Shown here one piece after another: positions 32,791-45,000 of a stretch of 64,000 nt of DNA. The DNA is from Solen grandis (taxonomy: Eukaryota > Mollusca > Bivalvia > Adapedonta > Solenidae): NCBI GenBank assembly GCA_021229015.1, contig CM037781.1, positions 65,368,035 through 65,432,034 on the forward strand, read 5' to 3'. Every line of letters begins with the position of its first letter. Within the stretch, counting starts at the first letter, position 1. The notes below the pieces were generated by a model. That model was not told where the DNA came from. It was given only the letters and a program-made list of their open reading frames with translations, and did not search any database. The position numbers were made by a program, and so were the translations under genes.

Positions 32791-35700
32791 GCTGAGGCCG
32801 CTGGCTTGGTAGATGTTAGCTGACGCGCCATGTACAAGTTTAAGGCTCACCCTGTAACAGTGAGTGACAAATGGCCAGTGCTGCACGTGCTGATCGTGAT
32901 AGTTTATCACGTTTCCCCTTATGTTTACACGTTTTATTCTTGCGATTAAACGCATAACACTTGCTGTTTTCAGACAAGTGAGACGTGTAAGTTTATTTGC
33001 TATGACTTGTACAATACAGTACATCGTTAAACAATGCATAATTTAACAAATGACAAGTGAGAATGAAACATGTAACACACTCTCGCCACACACACAAACA
33101 CTCACATGTACACTTTTCCCTCCAATCATTACATACAGTCCATTTACACACACACACACATATATATGATAGCATACTGAAAAAAAGTGTTTAACTGCTG
33201 TATAAAAGGATAAAATATATTTAAGTTAAGGAGGATGGTAATGAACAGAAGCAAAGTTTATAGTCTATTATTGCATTTACAAAACATCAAATAAAGAATA
33301 ATAACGTTATAATTATGTGGATTATAAATTCTGCATTGAGTCATTACGTCTTTCTAATGCCTGTTTTACAAATTTACAAAAGATTTAATAGAATAGTCTT
33401 ATTTTTGGAATTTAACAGAGATGTGAATACCTTTAATGTAGCTTCGTGAATAATTGAATAAATTTAACCATATTTGGTCTAATAGGGTAGGATCCAGAAA
33501 TTTTCAACTAGGGTGAGGTTGGGGGCACACAACCTGATTGTGATGTCAGTACTAAGGGGGTCCGGGGGCATACTCCACCGGGGAAAAATTGTTTCTAGCG
33601 TGATGGAGATGCATTCTGAAGGGTATCTGTGAATGAAAAATGAGTTTTTAATTAAGGTAGTCACTCACATCCATAAATAGGCAAAAAGTACTATCAAATG
33701 CCGAGAAACTGGGGGTTGTGGATTCGAACCCCAGTAGTTGTAAAACCTTTTCTTTCTAGTCTACTTATTCTACTTGTTGGTCATTATATCTGTATCTTTT
33801 TTTTTGGTATTTATTGGATAAATTATACTTAATTTAATAACAAATATGGTAGCTGGCATATTGAAGAACTAAAAAAGTCAAAGCCCCTCGGTAAAAGTTA
33901 TTTAATTTGGCAAGATCAACCGAAATAGATCTACTTCGTAGAAAATTCGGTTAAACTTTGAAATATGTCTCTCAGTTATGTAGATTTTAGCGATACGGCC
34001 TATTTTGAATTTAAAAAAAAAGATAGTCCAGTGTGTAAAGTGGATTTGATATGGTAAGAATGTAACGTTCTTCATATTTCGAGTATTTTTAGTTGAAACA
34101 TTCATGGTTTGTTTTCCGAATGCTATTATTTGTTTATAATAAATAATCAATAGCAAAACATTTTGACAATATATTTTTTCGTTTTTATTTCTTAAAAAAT
34201 GATACCTTTAGATTAAAATAACAAAAAAACCCACAAAAAACGGGATGGTAAATTTTGTTTTAATTTTGCAAAGAGGTGTACTTTAGGCATACAACTAAAA
34301 TATTGTTTATTTTTCAATTCCTCATGGTGACCATTCAGGTGTGACTCCCTTGAAGTTAGATAATAATAATCTAAATTGAAACTTAAAGGCAATGGATCTA
34401 AGCCTTGAGCGATAAAATAATATTGCTTGGGTTGAAATTTTTACTTTAGCGTATAGCTGTGCAGTCATGTTATTTACCAATAAAACACACACACACACAC
34501 ACACACACACCCGTGTCCATGTTTTATATGGTGCTACCTACAATATTTTATGCAACACACTGCAATGCTAGCTTGCGAGTTCGTATTCAGCTGGACACTT
34601 TGTAATGCTAATATTTCATTTTAATATACCTATAAAAATAAAAGAAATGGAAAAGGAAAGAAAATATCACACATACATAAAAGTAATTGATAAGGTTATT
34701 TTGCTTTGGCACAATACAGTAATGAAGTATTACATTACCTTTATATTTTTGTGTTCTATTCAAGAACAACAATAACATTATTAGGTTATATTCTTATTAG
34801 ATTTGAAATACATTGATTAAACTATTCTTGTGCATTTGTTGTTTCAAACATGCTTCTTTTTCATTTAAATACATACTCGCGTAAATCTTAAAAGATGTAG
34901 GAAGAGAGAGAGAGAGAGAGAGAGAGGGGTCGGGGGGGGGGGGGGGGGTAATAATAAGGAAAGAATTTTCTTTAATAAAAAAAAAAGAAGACATCCTCGA
35001 TAATTACATTATTTTAAAACAACCTGTCAGGCTTTGATTTACGTGGACATTCAGGCGCTTAATAGTTATACACACAGTATAAAGCTGAAAGTGTCTGACT
35101 GATTCGGATTAAAGCAGGGGTAAAGAAGTCACAGTCACCTAGTGATGTTTCCAGTTGATAGTGGATGCTCTATCAGTAGGGGGTCCTGGAAACAGCAGGG
35201 GCCTGGTGACTGCATGGTCGGTGAGGAACAGGGGGCTCACAATGGGGATTTCTTCTGAAGAACACATAAATTAACCAAAACCACGTGCCCCCTAGTGTGC
35301 CACCCCGGTGAGTCCAAAAGTATCTTTTTATATAGATTTTTTTTTATATATATGTCGATTATGATATAATTTGAGCAAAAACTTGCATCATTACGTGCTT
35401 CCAACATTGGCTTTCAATTAAAGTCATTATATAGTTACTTTATTTTTTTTCCCTCTAATTTTTGAAAATTATAAATTTTATCAGGGTCTCTATTCTAAGA
35501 GACCCAGATTTTATTCATATTTTTTTTATTCTGTTTTCATTTTTCACTTTTCTCCCCCCCTTTTTAGTTGTTTATTTTATGAATTCCCCAATCCTGTACA
35601 AAGACATCCAGAAGTATTGCTTCTCTCATTGTATCTCTTGGTTTAATCAGGTTCTCTATATATAGTATTAAAGAGACCCTGCAGGGGACTCTCTCTCTCT

Positions 35701-35912
35701 AGCTCTGACATATATGGGGTCCCTGGTATAATTAGGACTTTTACATTAAAAATATATAGAATATCTCGCAGTGTTAATATCCTAAATGAGAAATTTAACT
35801 GAAATGCAGGATTTAGGTATAATATTACACGTGACTTGGTAAGTTCTTAAATTATTGTTATCTAATTTTTCTAGACCCCCCCCCCCCCCACACACACACC
35901 GGAAAGAGATAG
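32791..35912. other. Intergenic DNA upstream of ORC1 with microsatellites
   Basis: About 3.1 kb with no gene found. Simple repeats: AC/AT near 33147-33168, AC at 34486-34511, AG at 34902-34926 followed by a G-run, and a C-run with AC at 35875-35900. A tRNA-like B box with flanks (GTGGATTCGAACCCC, about 33717-33734) is probably a decayed SINE head. A short, more GC-rich stretch at 35110-35320 has imperfect inverted repeats (CAGTCACC/GGTGACTG) but no recognised product. Confidence 0.5.
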
Positions 35913-35924
35913 TTTGGCGGGAAA
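35913..35924. promoter_or_regulatory. E2F-type site before ORC1 ATG
   Basis: TTTGGCGGGAAA, an exact match to the consensus for E2F/DP binding, ends 28 bases before the chosen ORC1 start codon. ORC1 is a known E2F target in human and Drosophila cells, so location and identity agree. Binding itself is inferred. Confidence 0.75.
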
Positions 35925-35952
35925 ATCTCGCTCTAAACAGGAAACAGCTGAC

Positions 35953-36059
35953 ATGGAAGCCAGTCGATATATCAATAAGGGTTTAACAGCGAATAATATA
36001 TCTTGGGAAGGTGGGGGTAAAGTAAAAGATCGCCACCAGTCAAACAAAAAGCACTACGA
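35953..36059 (+). CDS. ORC1: ORC1 exon 1 (start, BAH N-terminus)
   Basis: The ATG is chosen because it begins [20 protein letters not shown], which aligns with the Trp-Gly region at the start of animal ORC1, and sits just after the E2F site. The donor GA|GTATGT leaves two bases that pair with A of exon 2 to give Glu ([12 protein letters not shown]). The in-frame sequence upstream is open to 35914, but a longer start would overlap the E2F site. Confidence 0.8.
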
Positions 36060-39000
36060 GTATGTTTCCTTGAGAAAACATTTTAATTTCTGCTGATATT
36101 TATTTTGACATGTGTTTTCGCGAATGAGACGCGTCTAGATGCAATGGCCTGTGATGGTCAGTGTAATCTCTACTGAGATCCGCTCCGGTTATGAATAACC
36201 GGAGCGGATCTATCTATCTATCTATATAGATAGAGTCCGGTTATTGATTAATGGTCAGTATTGCTGTCGCAGGTTATTGCTTTTAGTATGTGTTTATGTA
36301 GAATAAAGAATAAAAATAAATTTTATCAGTAAAAGGCTAATTGTCTAGTTCGTTAAAAGAACAATTTCACTTGGGCGACGGGTGTCGTTGGGATGTTTGA
36401 GATATTTTATTTTTTTGCAGAGGATTCAGAGTGAAGAATGTGCACTACAGTAAGAATGATTTTGTTCTGGTGTCTGCTGATGTCAACAACAACAAAGATA
36501 AGGCTTTTGTGTGCCAGCTCACAGATCTATTTGATACAGGTTTGTCTCCCTCCCCTTTTGTATTACAATGTGTATCCTCAAGTATTCAGTTCTCGCCATA
36601 TTGGTATTCTCAGGCTATGTACACTAAGAATCACGGACAATTCCCCTCCCATGATTTTTGACTAGGTGGACAATTCCCCTCCCACAATTTCAATAAGGCG
36701 GACATTTACCCTCCTGTTTTTACAAAGCAGACATTTCCCCTCCTGTTTCGTTTCCCCTCCCAATTTGCGACCAATTCTCTTACCAATCACCGTCAATGCA
36801 CTATCAATATTTGCCTTCGCATGCTAATTGTTCCCCCAGTTACAAAACTAGGATGGCATCCTATAATAACATAGACACTGTGAGTGTGATAGTGTTTCTT
36901 GTTCTCACTTGGATCATTTTATATTTTACACATTAATCTGTGCTGTGAGAAAGAAAGCAGAGCTTCATTGCAACTGTTGATTACAGGTTTTGTCTCTATA
37001 TATGCGCCATACTTGTGACAGACTCATTTTCAGTTCATTGTCAAGAACTCAAGACGCCATTTTGGAAACAACATTTTTGACTGTTGTTGGATTTTGATAG
37101 TTATTTTTTAAAATTTGTTTTCAATTACCATTGACAATTATTACATTTGAAGGGAAGATATTGTTGCATTTGATGATATATTTAATTTAAAAGTGAGGGA
37201 TTGTTTTGTTCATTATCCTTGCAATAACTTCTTATGCTGTTGAGAACTGGATACTCCAGGATACATATCCTCCTCCCTGATGCCACAATATTTATTTTGA
37301 GCTTGTCTTCACTGTAGTACCTAGATCATGCAACCACAATCATTTAAAACTTGTTGAAAAGAGTTATTTGTTTATCCAATCCTCTTTTAGCTTTTCTCCG
37401 ACTTGCATAAGGGATTTCCTTAAGAATCAGAGTTGAACTAGAAGGCTGATTGTAAATTGTAAGGGGTGGGGGGTGTCTTGGGGTCTTACATTTTTTTTGT
37501 GATTTTTTTTTTTCCATTTTCTTTGAATTATTTCCATTCTTTTTTTACAATTTGACAAATTTGAGCCGGCCAGGAAAGGGTTTGAGGCGGTCAAATCTGC
37601 CGCCAGCTGCCCCGTTGCATAATTATATTTATCCTATAACCTAAGAAATTAAGACCTGTTCACTTAAAATATTGCTTTTTTGTTGGTTGGAATAAATTCA
37701 TGCTATTCCGCATGTTGCTTGTGATTGGATGCCGTTATGAAATAATTATAAAATTGACAAGCCTGAACGGGATGTACTATTAATTGCTCTTGAAAAATAC
37801 AGAAAATCCTGCTGAAGATTTTAACAAAGTTAGAATTGTTTAAATTAATGTAAATGCTTTTGACCTTTTGGTATCTGAAAAAACAAAAAAGCATATTCAT
37901 ACAGGTATGTATTGATAATTATACCTCATTTTGAACTGCGGTGCACTGGTGAATTGTTGTTTCTCTATTACTGTGTACTAGAGATCCCTCAGAATATTTG
38001 ATGGAGTGAAACATCAGACAAGATAATGGTACAGTATACTACTATATATCTCTATCGATAAGCAAAAATAGCTATATGAATATTGAAGTTTGCTTGAATC
38101 AATTAAAAAGTTACAAGGCTGAAATTCCAACAACATTACTTAGAATTAAGGAAAACTTAAAATCTATAGTATGGTAGAAACCTAGTCCACCATTCTTGTT
38201 TCACAAAATGTTGATGCAATGACTTAGAAATACTTAAACAGTTCCCATACTAAAAAACTGTATTTTTCAAGTAAGTAATTATTACAGAAACATGGATGAT
38301 GAGATGTGTTCCTGTGTAATTAATACCTAAGTAAGGTTGGTGGAATCATGGCTGATTTAATGCAAGGTTTGTATAATATCTCTCCTGATGATCTAGTTTA
38401 GACCAGAACTATGTGCCCTGGAATGTCATGACAGTTTTTTTTTTGACCCAAATGAATTTCAACCCCAAAACCTTGACATCCACAGTCATGTCTGCTACCA
38501 GTGGACCACCATGCCTATTAAAAAAAGAAGAAAAATAAAGATGAAGGTCTTGCATTTGAATCTTTGTAATAGACAAACATTATTTTATTTAACAGGAAAG
38601 GAAAAGCAGGCAAATGTAAAATACTACATACGACGAGCCAACCTACCAAAACCTGCGCAGAGGAGTTTGGCTGCAAGTACCACCAGCGTGCAAGAGGTGT
38701 TACTTAGTACAGACCCTCGAGATAATAATGTGATAGACCTGGCAAATGTGATAGGGAAATGTCAGGTACATCAGTAGCCATTAGCTTAAATGATTTTCTA
38801 GTTTTACCTTATCTATTAGATCTGATCAAACAGTAATTCAACAATTAAAACAACAATATTGCAGGACAAGCAGTATAAAATCATTTAATATGCAAATGAT
38901 TATCCTGACAAATATTGTGATAGGGAAGTTAAAAGTATGAACCAAGGCTGCTACTAATTCTCATGTATTGTGCCGATCCCTTCTTCAAAATTGAAATAGA

Positions 39001-42000
39001 AGCTAATTGTATACTATTCATGAGACTTTGATAGTTATGGAACTGATCAGCTCAGTTTCAAGATAAGTCAGCAGGGAAGCAGTCTTTATTGCCACATAAA
39101 GACATGTTCCTCAAATGGCTGAAATGAAACTTTTGTTTTTGATATTTAGATAAACTAATAAAACAAAACACATTTGGTTTCCACAGGTAATAGAATGTAC
39201 CACAATTCCACCTGTTTCCCCCAGTGGTCGGAGGGCTAGACAGCCGGTGTTCTACTGTACCATGGCATATGATGGTCGCAAACTATCCTCACTGCAAGAT
39301 GACAATAAAGAGAACTCAAAAGATTTTGCAAATGACCTGAACGTGAAAGGTGTTAGCAGGAATGCTAGTCGGAGGTTGACCAAGTGTGATCAGTCACTGT
39401 CAGAAGCCTCTTCCCCCAGGAGGTCAAATGCAAGTCCTAGTGTTTCTGAGAGCAAGACAGGTAAACTCAATTAAATTTTAAAATATTGGAATAGAAGTTT
39501 GTCACTTCAGTAAATTTCACCATGTGGGAGGGAATATATTTTGGGTAATTGTGGTATTTTAGTATTTGTGTCACTTGCTGTAAGTAGAGGGATCACCTCA
39601 CAATATCTCTGTTGGCTCTGTCACAACTTTTCCGTCATACGCCAGCAGGTGGCACTTGTTCGAAGGAACACTCTTGTAATTATTATTCTAGATAAAAGAA
39701 ATGAAAGACAGTCCCCGGTGGCCGAGTGGTTATAGCATCCCCCGCAGGAGCAGGAGGTTGTGGGTTGGATCTCTGGCCAAGACATACCAAAGTCGTAAAA
39801 AAATGGTACTGTTATAGCTCCCTTGCTTGGCCCTCAGCATATAAGGGTAGTTGCAGGACTGGTTGGCCCGGGGTCAGGATAATGTGACTGGGTGTGGTAT
39901 CATGCCACATGTCTACGGCGTGATACTGCAGTTTGGCAGCATTATATCAGTCTCAAGTAGACATCATCTCCAAATGACTGAAATACTGTCGGTGGGATGT
40001 TAAACCCAACAAACAAAGAAGTGAAGTGGGATATACAGGAATCCCACACATTGTCCTGTTGTATTGTGTCCTTTTTCACAAGAAATATTCAATAGACACC
40101 AATTTTAGTCAGGACATGTTTATCTGTTACCTTCTCATTATAAGAGTGGTAAGTAATATGTTTAGGGAGTAAAATAAGGCCTAAAAGTTACATGTAAGCT
40201 GACCTGTTCTGTTTATCTTTGATGATTTCATAAATCTTTGATGATTTCAAAACTAAACTTGATGATAAACTGTTAGGTAAAAGAGGAAGGCAGAAAACTG
40301 TCCAATATTTTATAGAAAATGCGCATAGATGATAGAGACCTGTATGTATGGCCTTGATGTTTTTATTTCTTATGAAATGTTTGATAATTTTCCTCTTAAA
40401 ACACTTTCTCTTTGTTGTAATATTTGACATCGCAAAAAAAGGAAAAGAAAAAGGAGTTTGACTCAGTCATGAATTCCTTTGTTGAAGAAATAGAGGACAC
40501 CCATGAAACTCGAAAGTAATGGAACTCTGGGTGGGTCTATTATAAACATTTTTGTTGAACTGCAATTAAAAAATTAGACTAATACTGTACAGTATTCCAT
40601 GTAATGTACTATAATATGACGAATGAATACCTCATGAAAATGTAAAAATTTGTAATATAAGTTTTTTTTAGTCCCCTACCGGCTTCGCCAAAGGGGACTA
40701 TAGGTTTGCACTCCGTCAGTCCGTCCGTCAGTCACACACGTTTTCCGGATTTTTTTTTAAACGCTTGCAGATATTCATCTAATTTTTGGTGTGTGAGTCT
40801 ACCACCATGACTTACAGATCAAGGTTGAGTTTCGTTCTGGTCCACTGATTTTTTATGGAATTACAGCCCTTGGAATTAGAAAATTTTGTTAAAATAGCAG
40901 TTTTCCGGACTTTTTTTCTAAACGCTTGCAGATATTCATCTAATTTTTGGTGTGTGAGTCTACCACCATGATTTACAGATCAAGTTTGAGTTTCGTTCCG
41001 GTCCACTGATGTTTTATGGAATTACGGCCCTTGGATTTAGAAAATTTCCAGGGTCCAGACTTTTTTTCTCAGGGTCATTAAGCTTTCATGTGAGGAAGCC
41101 TTCCAGATGACTTGCAGTAGGACGGTGTTTCTACCCAGATGCCTCTCTGCACTCAGGTCTTCCTCCACCTGTAATTAGCTGGATGTTGTGATATGACTGA
41201 AATAAACAGGTTGTGTTTGTGTGTGTGTTGGGGGGGGGGGTCTTAGTTTTCCATTTGCCGGTAGGGGACTTAGTATTGCCTAAGCAATACTTTCATAATA
41301 CTTGTTTTAATTAATCAATATCTAGTCATACCTTGATCAATGTTGGAATCATTCTGTACCTTTGGCTAGGTTTGATCTATTCTGGAATGATTTACCTCAT
41401 TCTACAATGATCTATTCTATCGGACAAGAAATTCTCATTACTTCTCATTGAAAAAAAATGTTTTTCAGATCTTTCAAGTCCAAGGTTTAGAAATAGAAAC
41501 TATCCTTGGTTAAACACAGAAGATGTCACTAAAATCTTAGAGGATGATGAACTATCTATCATATCTGATATTTCTACTGGCAGTAGCCTGCTTACTATTG
41601 AATCGGATACAAGTACACGAAGAAGAAGTGTGAGAGCAAAAAGTTCAGAGAAAGAAACCGCAAAGTCCGAAAAACCTGCCGAAAAGTTATCAGTTAAACA
41701 ATACAGAGTGGAATCACCACAGGTTAAAAAGGCAAATCAGTTAGTTAAAGTGTTCAAAAGTAATGATAAAGATGAGCTTAAGGTGACACCTAAAAAACGG
41801 AAAACAGTAGGTGGTGAGAAGGAAGACTTTGAAAAGAATAAGAAATGTCGCACAGAACCTAAAAGAAAGAGTTTAGCTGTGTGTGAAGATGTTAAATCAG
41901 TCAGATCTTCACCAAGGTCTGAGAGGAAGCCAGTGAGGCGAGCACAAAGTGTGTTACTAAAACGGATGGGGAATGAATACCAGTCATTCAGGAACCCGAC

Positions 42001-45000
42001 TCCTGATAGCGAGGGAAGGAAGGCCAGGTCACGTCTTTCAGACAAATTTACAGATATCAAGGAGGCAGATGAGGTTCGAAAAGCAGGAAGGCAAGCCTTT
42101 GGTGAGGTGACAAACAAAGCTGCAACAAAATCAATGTCGGCAAAGAAGTCTCCGAAAATGAGATCTGCTAAGACTAGGTCAGTATCATTGTGGGAGGTTC
42201 AAGACATAGATTTAGCTTTGTTTATCTGTATGAAAAGCATCCGGATGCCTCCGTGCATTCGGGGTCTTCCTCCACCTGTAATCAGCTGGACGTCGCTATA
42301 TGACTGACATACTGTCGAAGAGACAGTAAACTCAAATAGTCAAGTCTGTATGAAAAGCATTGACAGTAGAGTAGTGGTCAAAATTAAGGACTTGTCAATG
42401 TAACTGATCGTTTCTATGTTGTGTATGGCTTAGTGTTTCCCCTAGGATCTGGTTGGGGCATGGTATTTTTTTTATTCAAAAGGGCACTTCAGTCACGTCG
42501 CATTATATTCATACCCAAATTGGGGCACTTAAATGTTTTAATTTGAATTTTCATCAATACTGTCATTAAATAAATAAATTTATTTACTGTTATTTATTTC
42601 AATTGTCTCAATAAATAAATGAATTTAATTTATTTACTGTTATTGATTTCACTTGTCTCAAATACAACCAATAATAATAATGTCCTTCAATAATTATACC
42701 TTGAAAAATTAGAATTATATAAACAACATAAATAAATTTTCAAACAACCTTTTTTTTATTCAGCAGATGATTTTTATAAATGTTAGTGAACTAAAGTAAA
42801 TATACTTTAACTTTCATTGAAAAAAAAATGAAGAAAAATTTTAAATACATTTTATTATTATTGTTAGATCAATTACCCCCCTTTATTCATGCTTCATTTT
42901 TTTGGACATTTTTTTCTACGATCCGCGAAAACCCATGACAATATCGGTAAACACTGCACAGGCAGAAACTTGTATTTTTTATGAAACATAGATCATCTAC
43001 AATTATATGAGTTAGAATAGCCTAATATTAGCCTCAGTCAAGAATTCAGACTTGCCCATACTGCGGTGAAAAGAAAATCTGAAACAGTTGTCAACACACT
43101 TATGAAGTAACGAGGTAGATATATCGGTGAGTAAAAGTTACCCATCAACAAATTTCAGTTTGTCAATTTCAACATCAAATTTCTCAGAAAAGAGAGAAAA
43201 ATATATTCCTCGGAATTAGTTTATTTGGAAAAAAAAGAACTCTCTTGGCATTGGTTTATTTGGGAAAAAAAAAACTTTCTTGGCATTGGTTTCAGTTTTG
43301 TTTACACTTTTGGTTTTTTAGCATCACTCATTTGCATAATGGCCCAGATTTCATTAGAGATGATTTATTACACATACGTTAACCTATTAAGTTGATTAGG
43401 CATAGGCATGTTAGATATCTGGTATAACCCGAATAAGGAAAATTGTTATAATTTTAGTTTAATGCGTGTATGATATATACGCATATGTGTGAAAATGTTT
43501 ATTCTTGAATATAAATAAAGTGGACGAACATGCATGAGAATAAAACATGCACAAGAAATATCTCACAGGGTGTCATTGGCTTCGACCAATCCTAGTTCAT
43601 GCCACATAATTACAATTTTGACATCATCTACACTGCCCATTATATACACATGACGGCTGCATATCATAAAAGGGCAGGAGGGCAACAGGGTGCCATGCCC
43701 TGCTATTACACACTTGCTGGAGCACTGGTAATAAGGGCATGTTTTTAATCTGGATAAGACAGAATGGCGGCAAAATCCAGATCAAAGGGCAGCATGGCGT
43801 ATTGTGGGACCCTTAAAGGGCAACATGGCCAACACCATGGGAAAAAGGCCTAGGGGAAACACTATATGTAAACAGTGGACATGTTGAAATGACTGAATGT
43901 TAATGTCCTTCAACTATTTAACATATTAGGTCAGTGATCTGATCCCTTGCCTTGATATACGGAATTATTTATAAATGGTTCTGCTTGTCCAGGTATGTGT
44001 CCTTTGCGCACACGTGATGTAGTGAAATGGGTAAAAAAAATTGTTGCCTCAGAAACGGGCCAGTCTTTACAGTAAGTGCCTGTAATGTATTTTAAACAGG
44101 TAAAATTTTTCTCTCCTCAGAACCTGACCCCATTTTAGCGTAGGAACCCTGAAAATAATTAATTTAGAAAAGAAATGGACAAATTGATGTATTTGATTTA
44201 AAAAGTTTTATTAAAGTTACTTAAATGTAATTTAATTTGATATTTGGGTTATATAAGCATTTCCATTTGTTTTTTTAAGGTTTCAATTTTCTGATAATTT
44301 AGGATAGATTGAATATATTCAGAAAAAAATCAGTTGAAATGTAAATTTGCATATTTTAATAAAAATTCATATTACCTGGAGTTTCTTATTTTAGCGAGTT
44401 TAATGTAACTAATCTGATTTTGATTTGTGGTACTAGTTTTGATTTACCAGCTTGGATGTTTGAGTGGTTAGAGCATCAACCCCTGAAACTGGGAGGTCAA
44501 ATGTTCAAATCCAGGCTGAGATTTACCAGTCGTGGTACTGATATATCTTCCTTGCTTAGTGCTCAAAATTTTAAATCATTAAAAGTGTTGTTCCAGAACT
44601 TGATTAAACATTTTTTAGCATTGTTTAACTTTGACTGGACAGAAACTTTGAGAAAGAGATATTGCTTATGAAAATATTTTCCGGTTCTGTGTCATTTTTG
44701 TTGTCCTTGGTGGGAGGAATAAGGGCTTTATTTGAGAGGAAACTGGAGTACCTAGAAAAACCTTACTGCTCAATCAGGCAACCAAGTACCTTTTCACCTG
44801 TGTTGGACAGATCTGGGATAAAACCCAGGTGCATTGATGAAAAGTTGGTGCTTTAACCACTACTGTCCAGGCACCAGTGTTGGTAACCAGTATATTCTAC
44901 TTACGGTATTAGTTCCTAAAGAATTCTGAAAATCTGGAACATATATTTCTGTGTTGAAAGTAATATAAGTTGAATATTCATTAAAACCTGACCTGTTGGT

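Noticed and set aside
35110..35320. A structured RNA gene in the GC-richer patch upstream of ORC1
   Set aside because: Inverted repeats there are imperfect and no known RNA family pattern was recognised.
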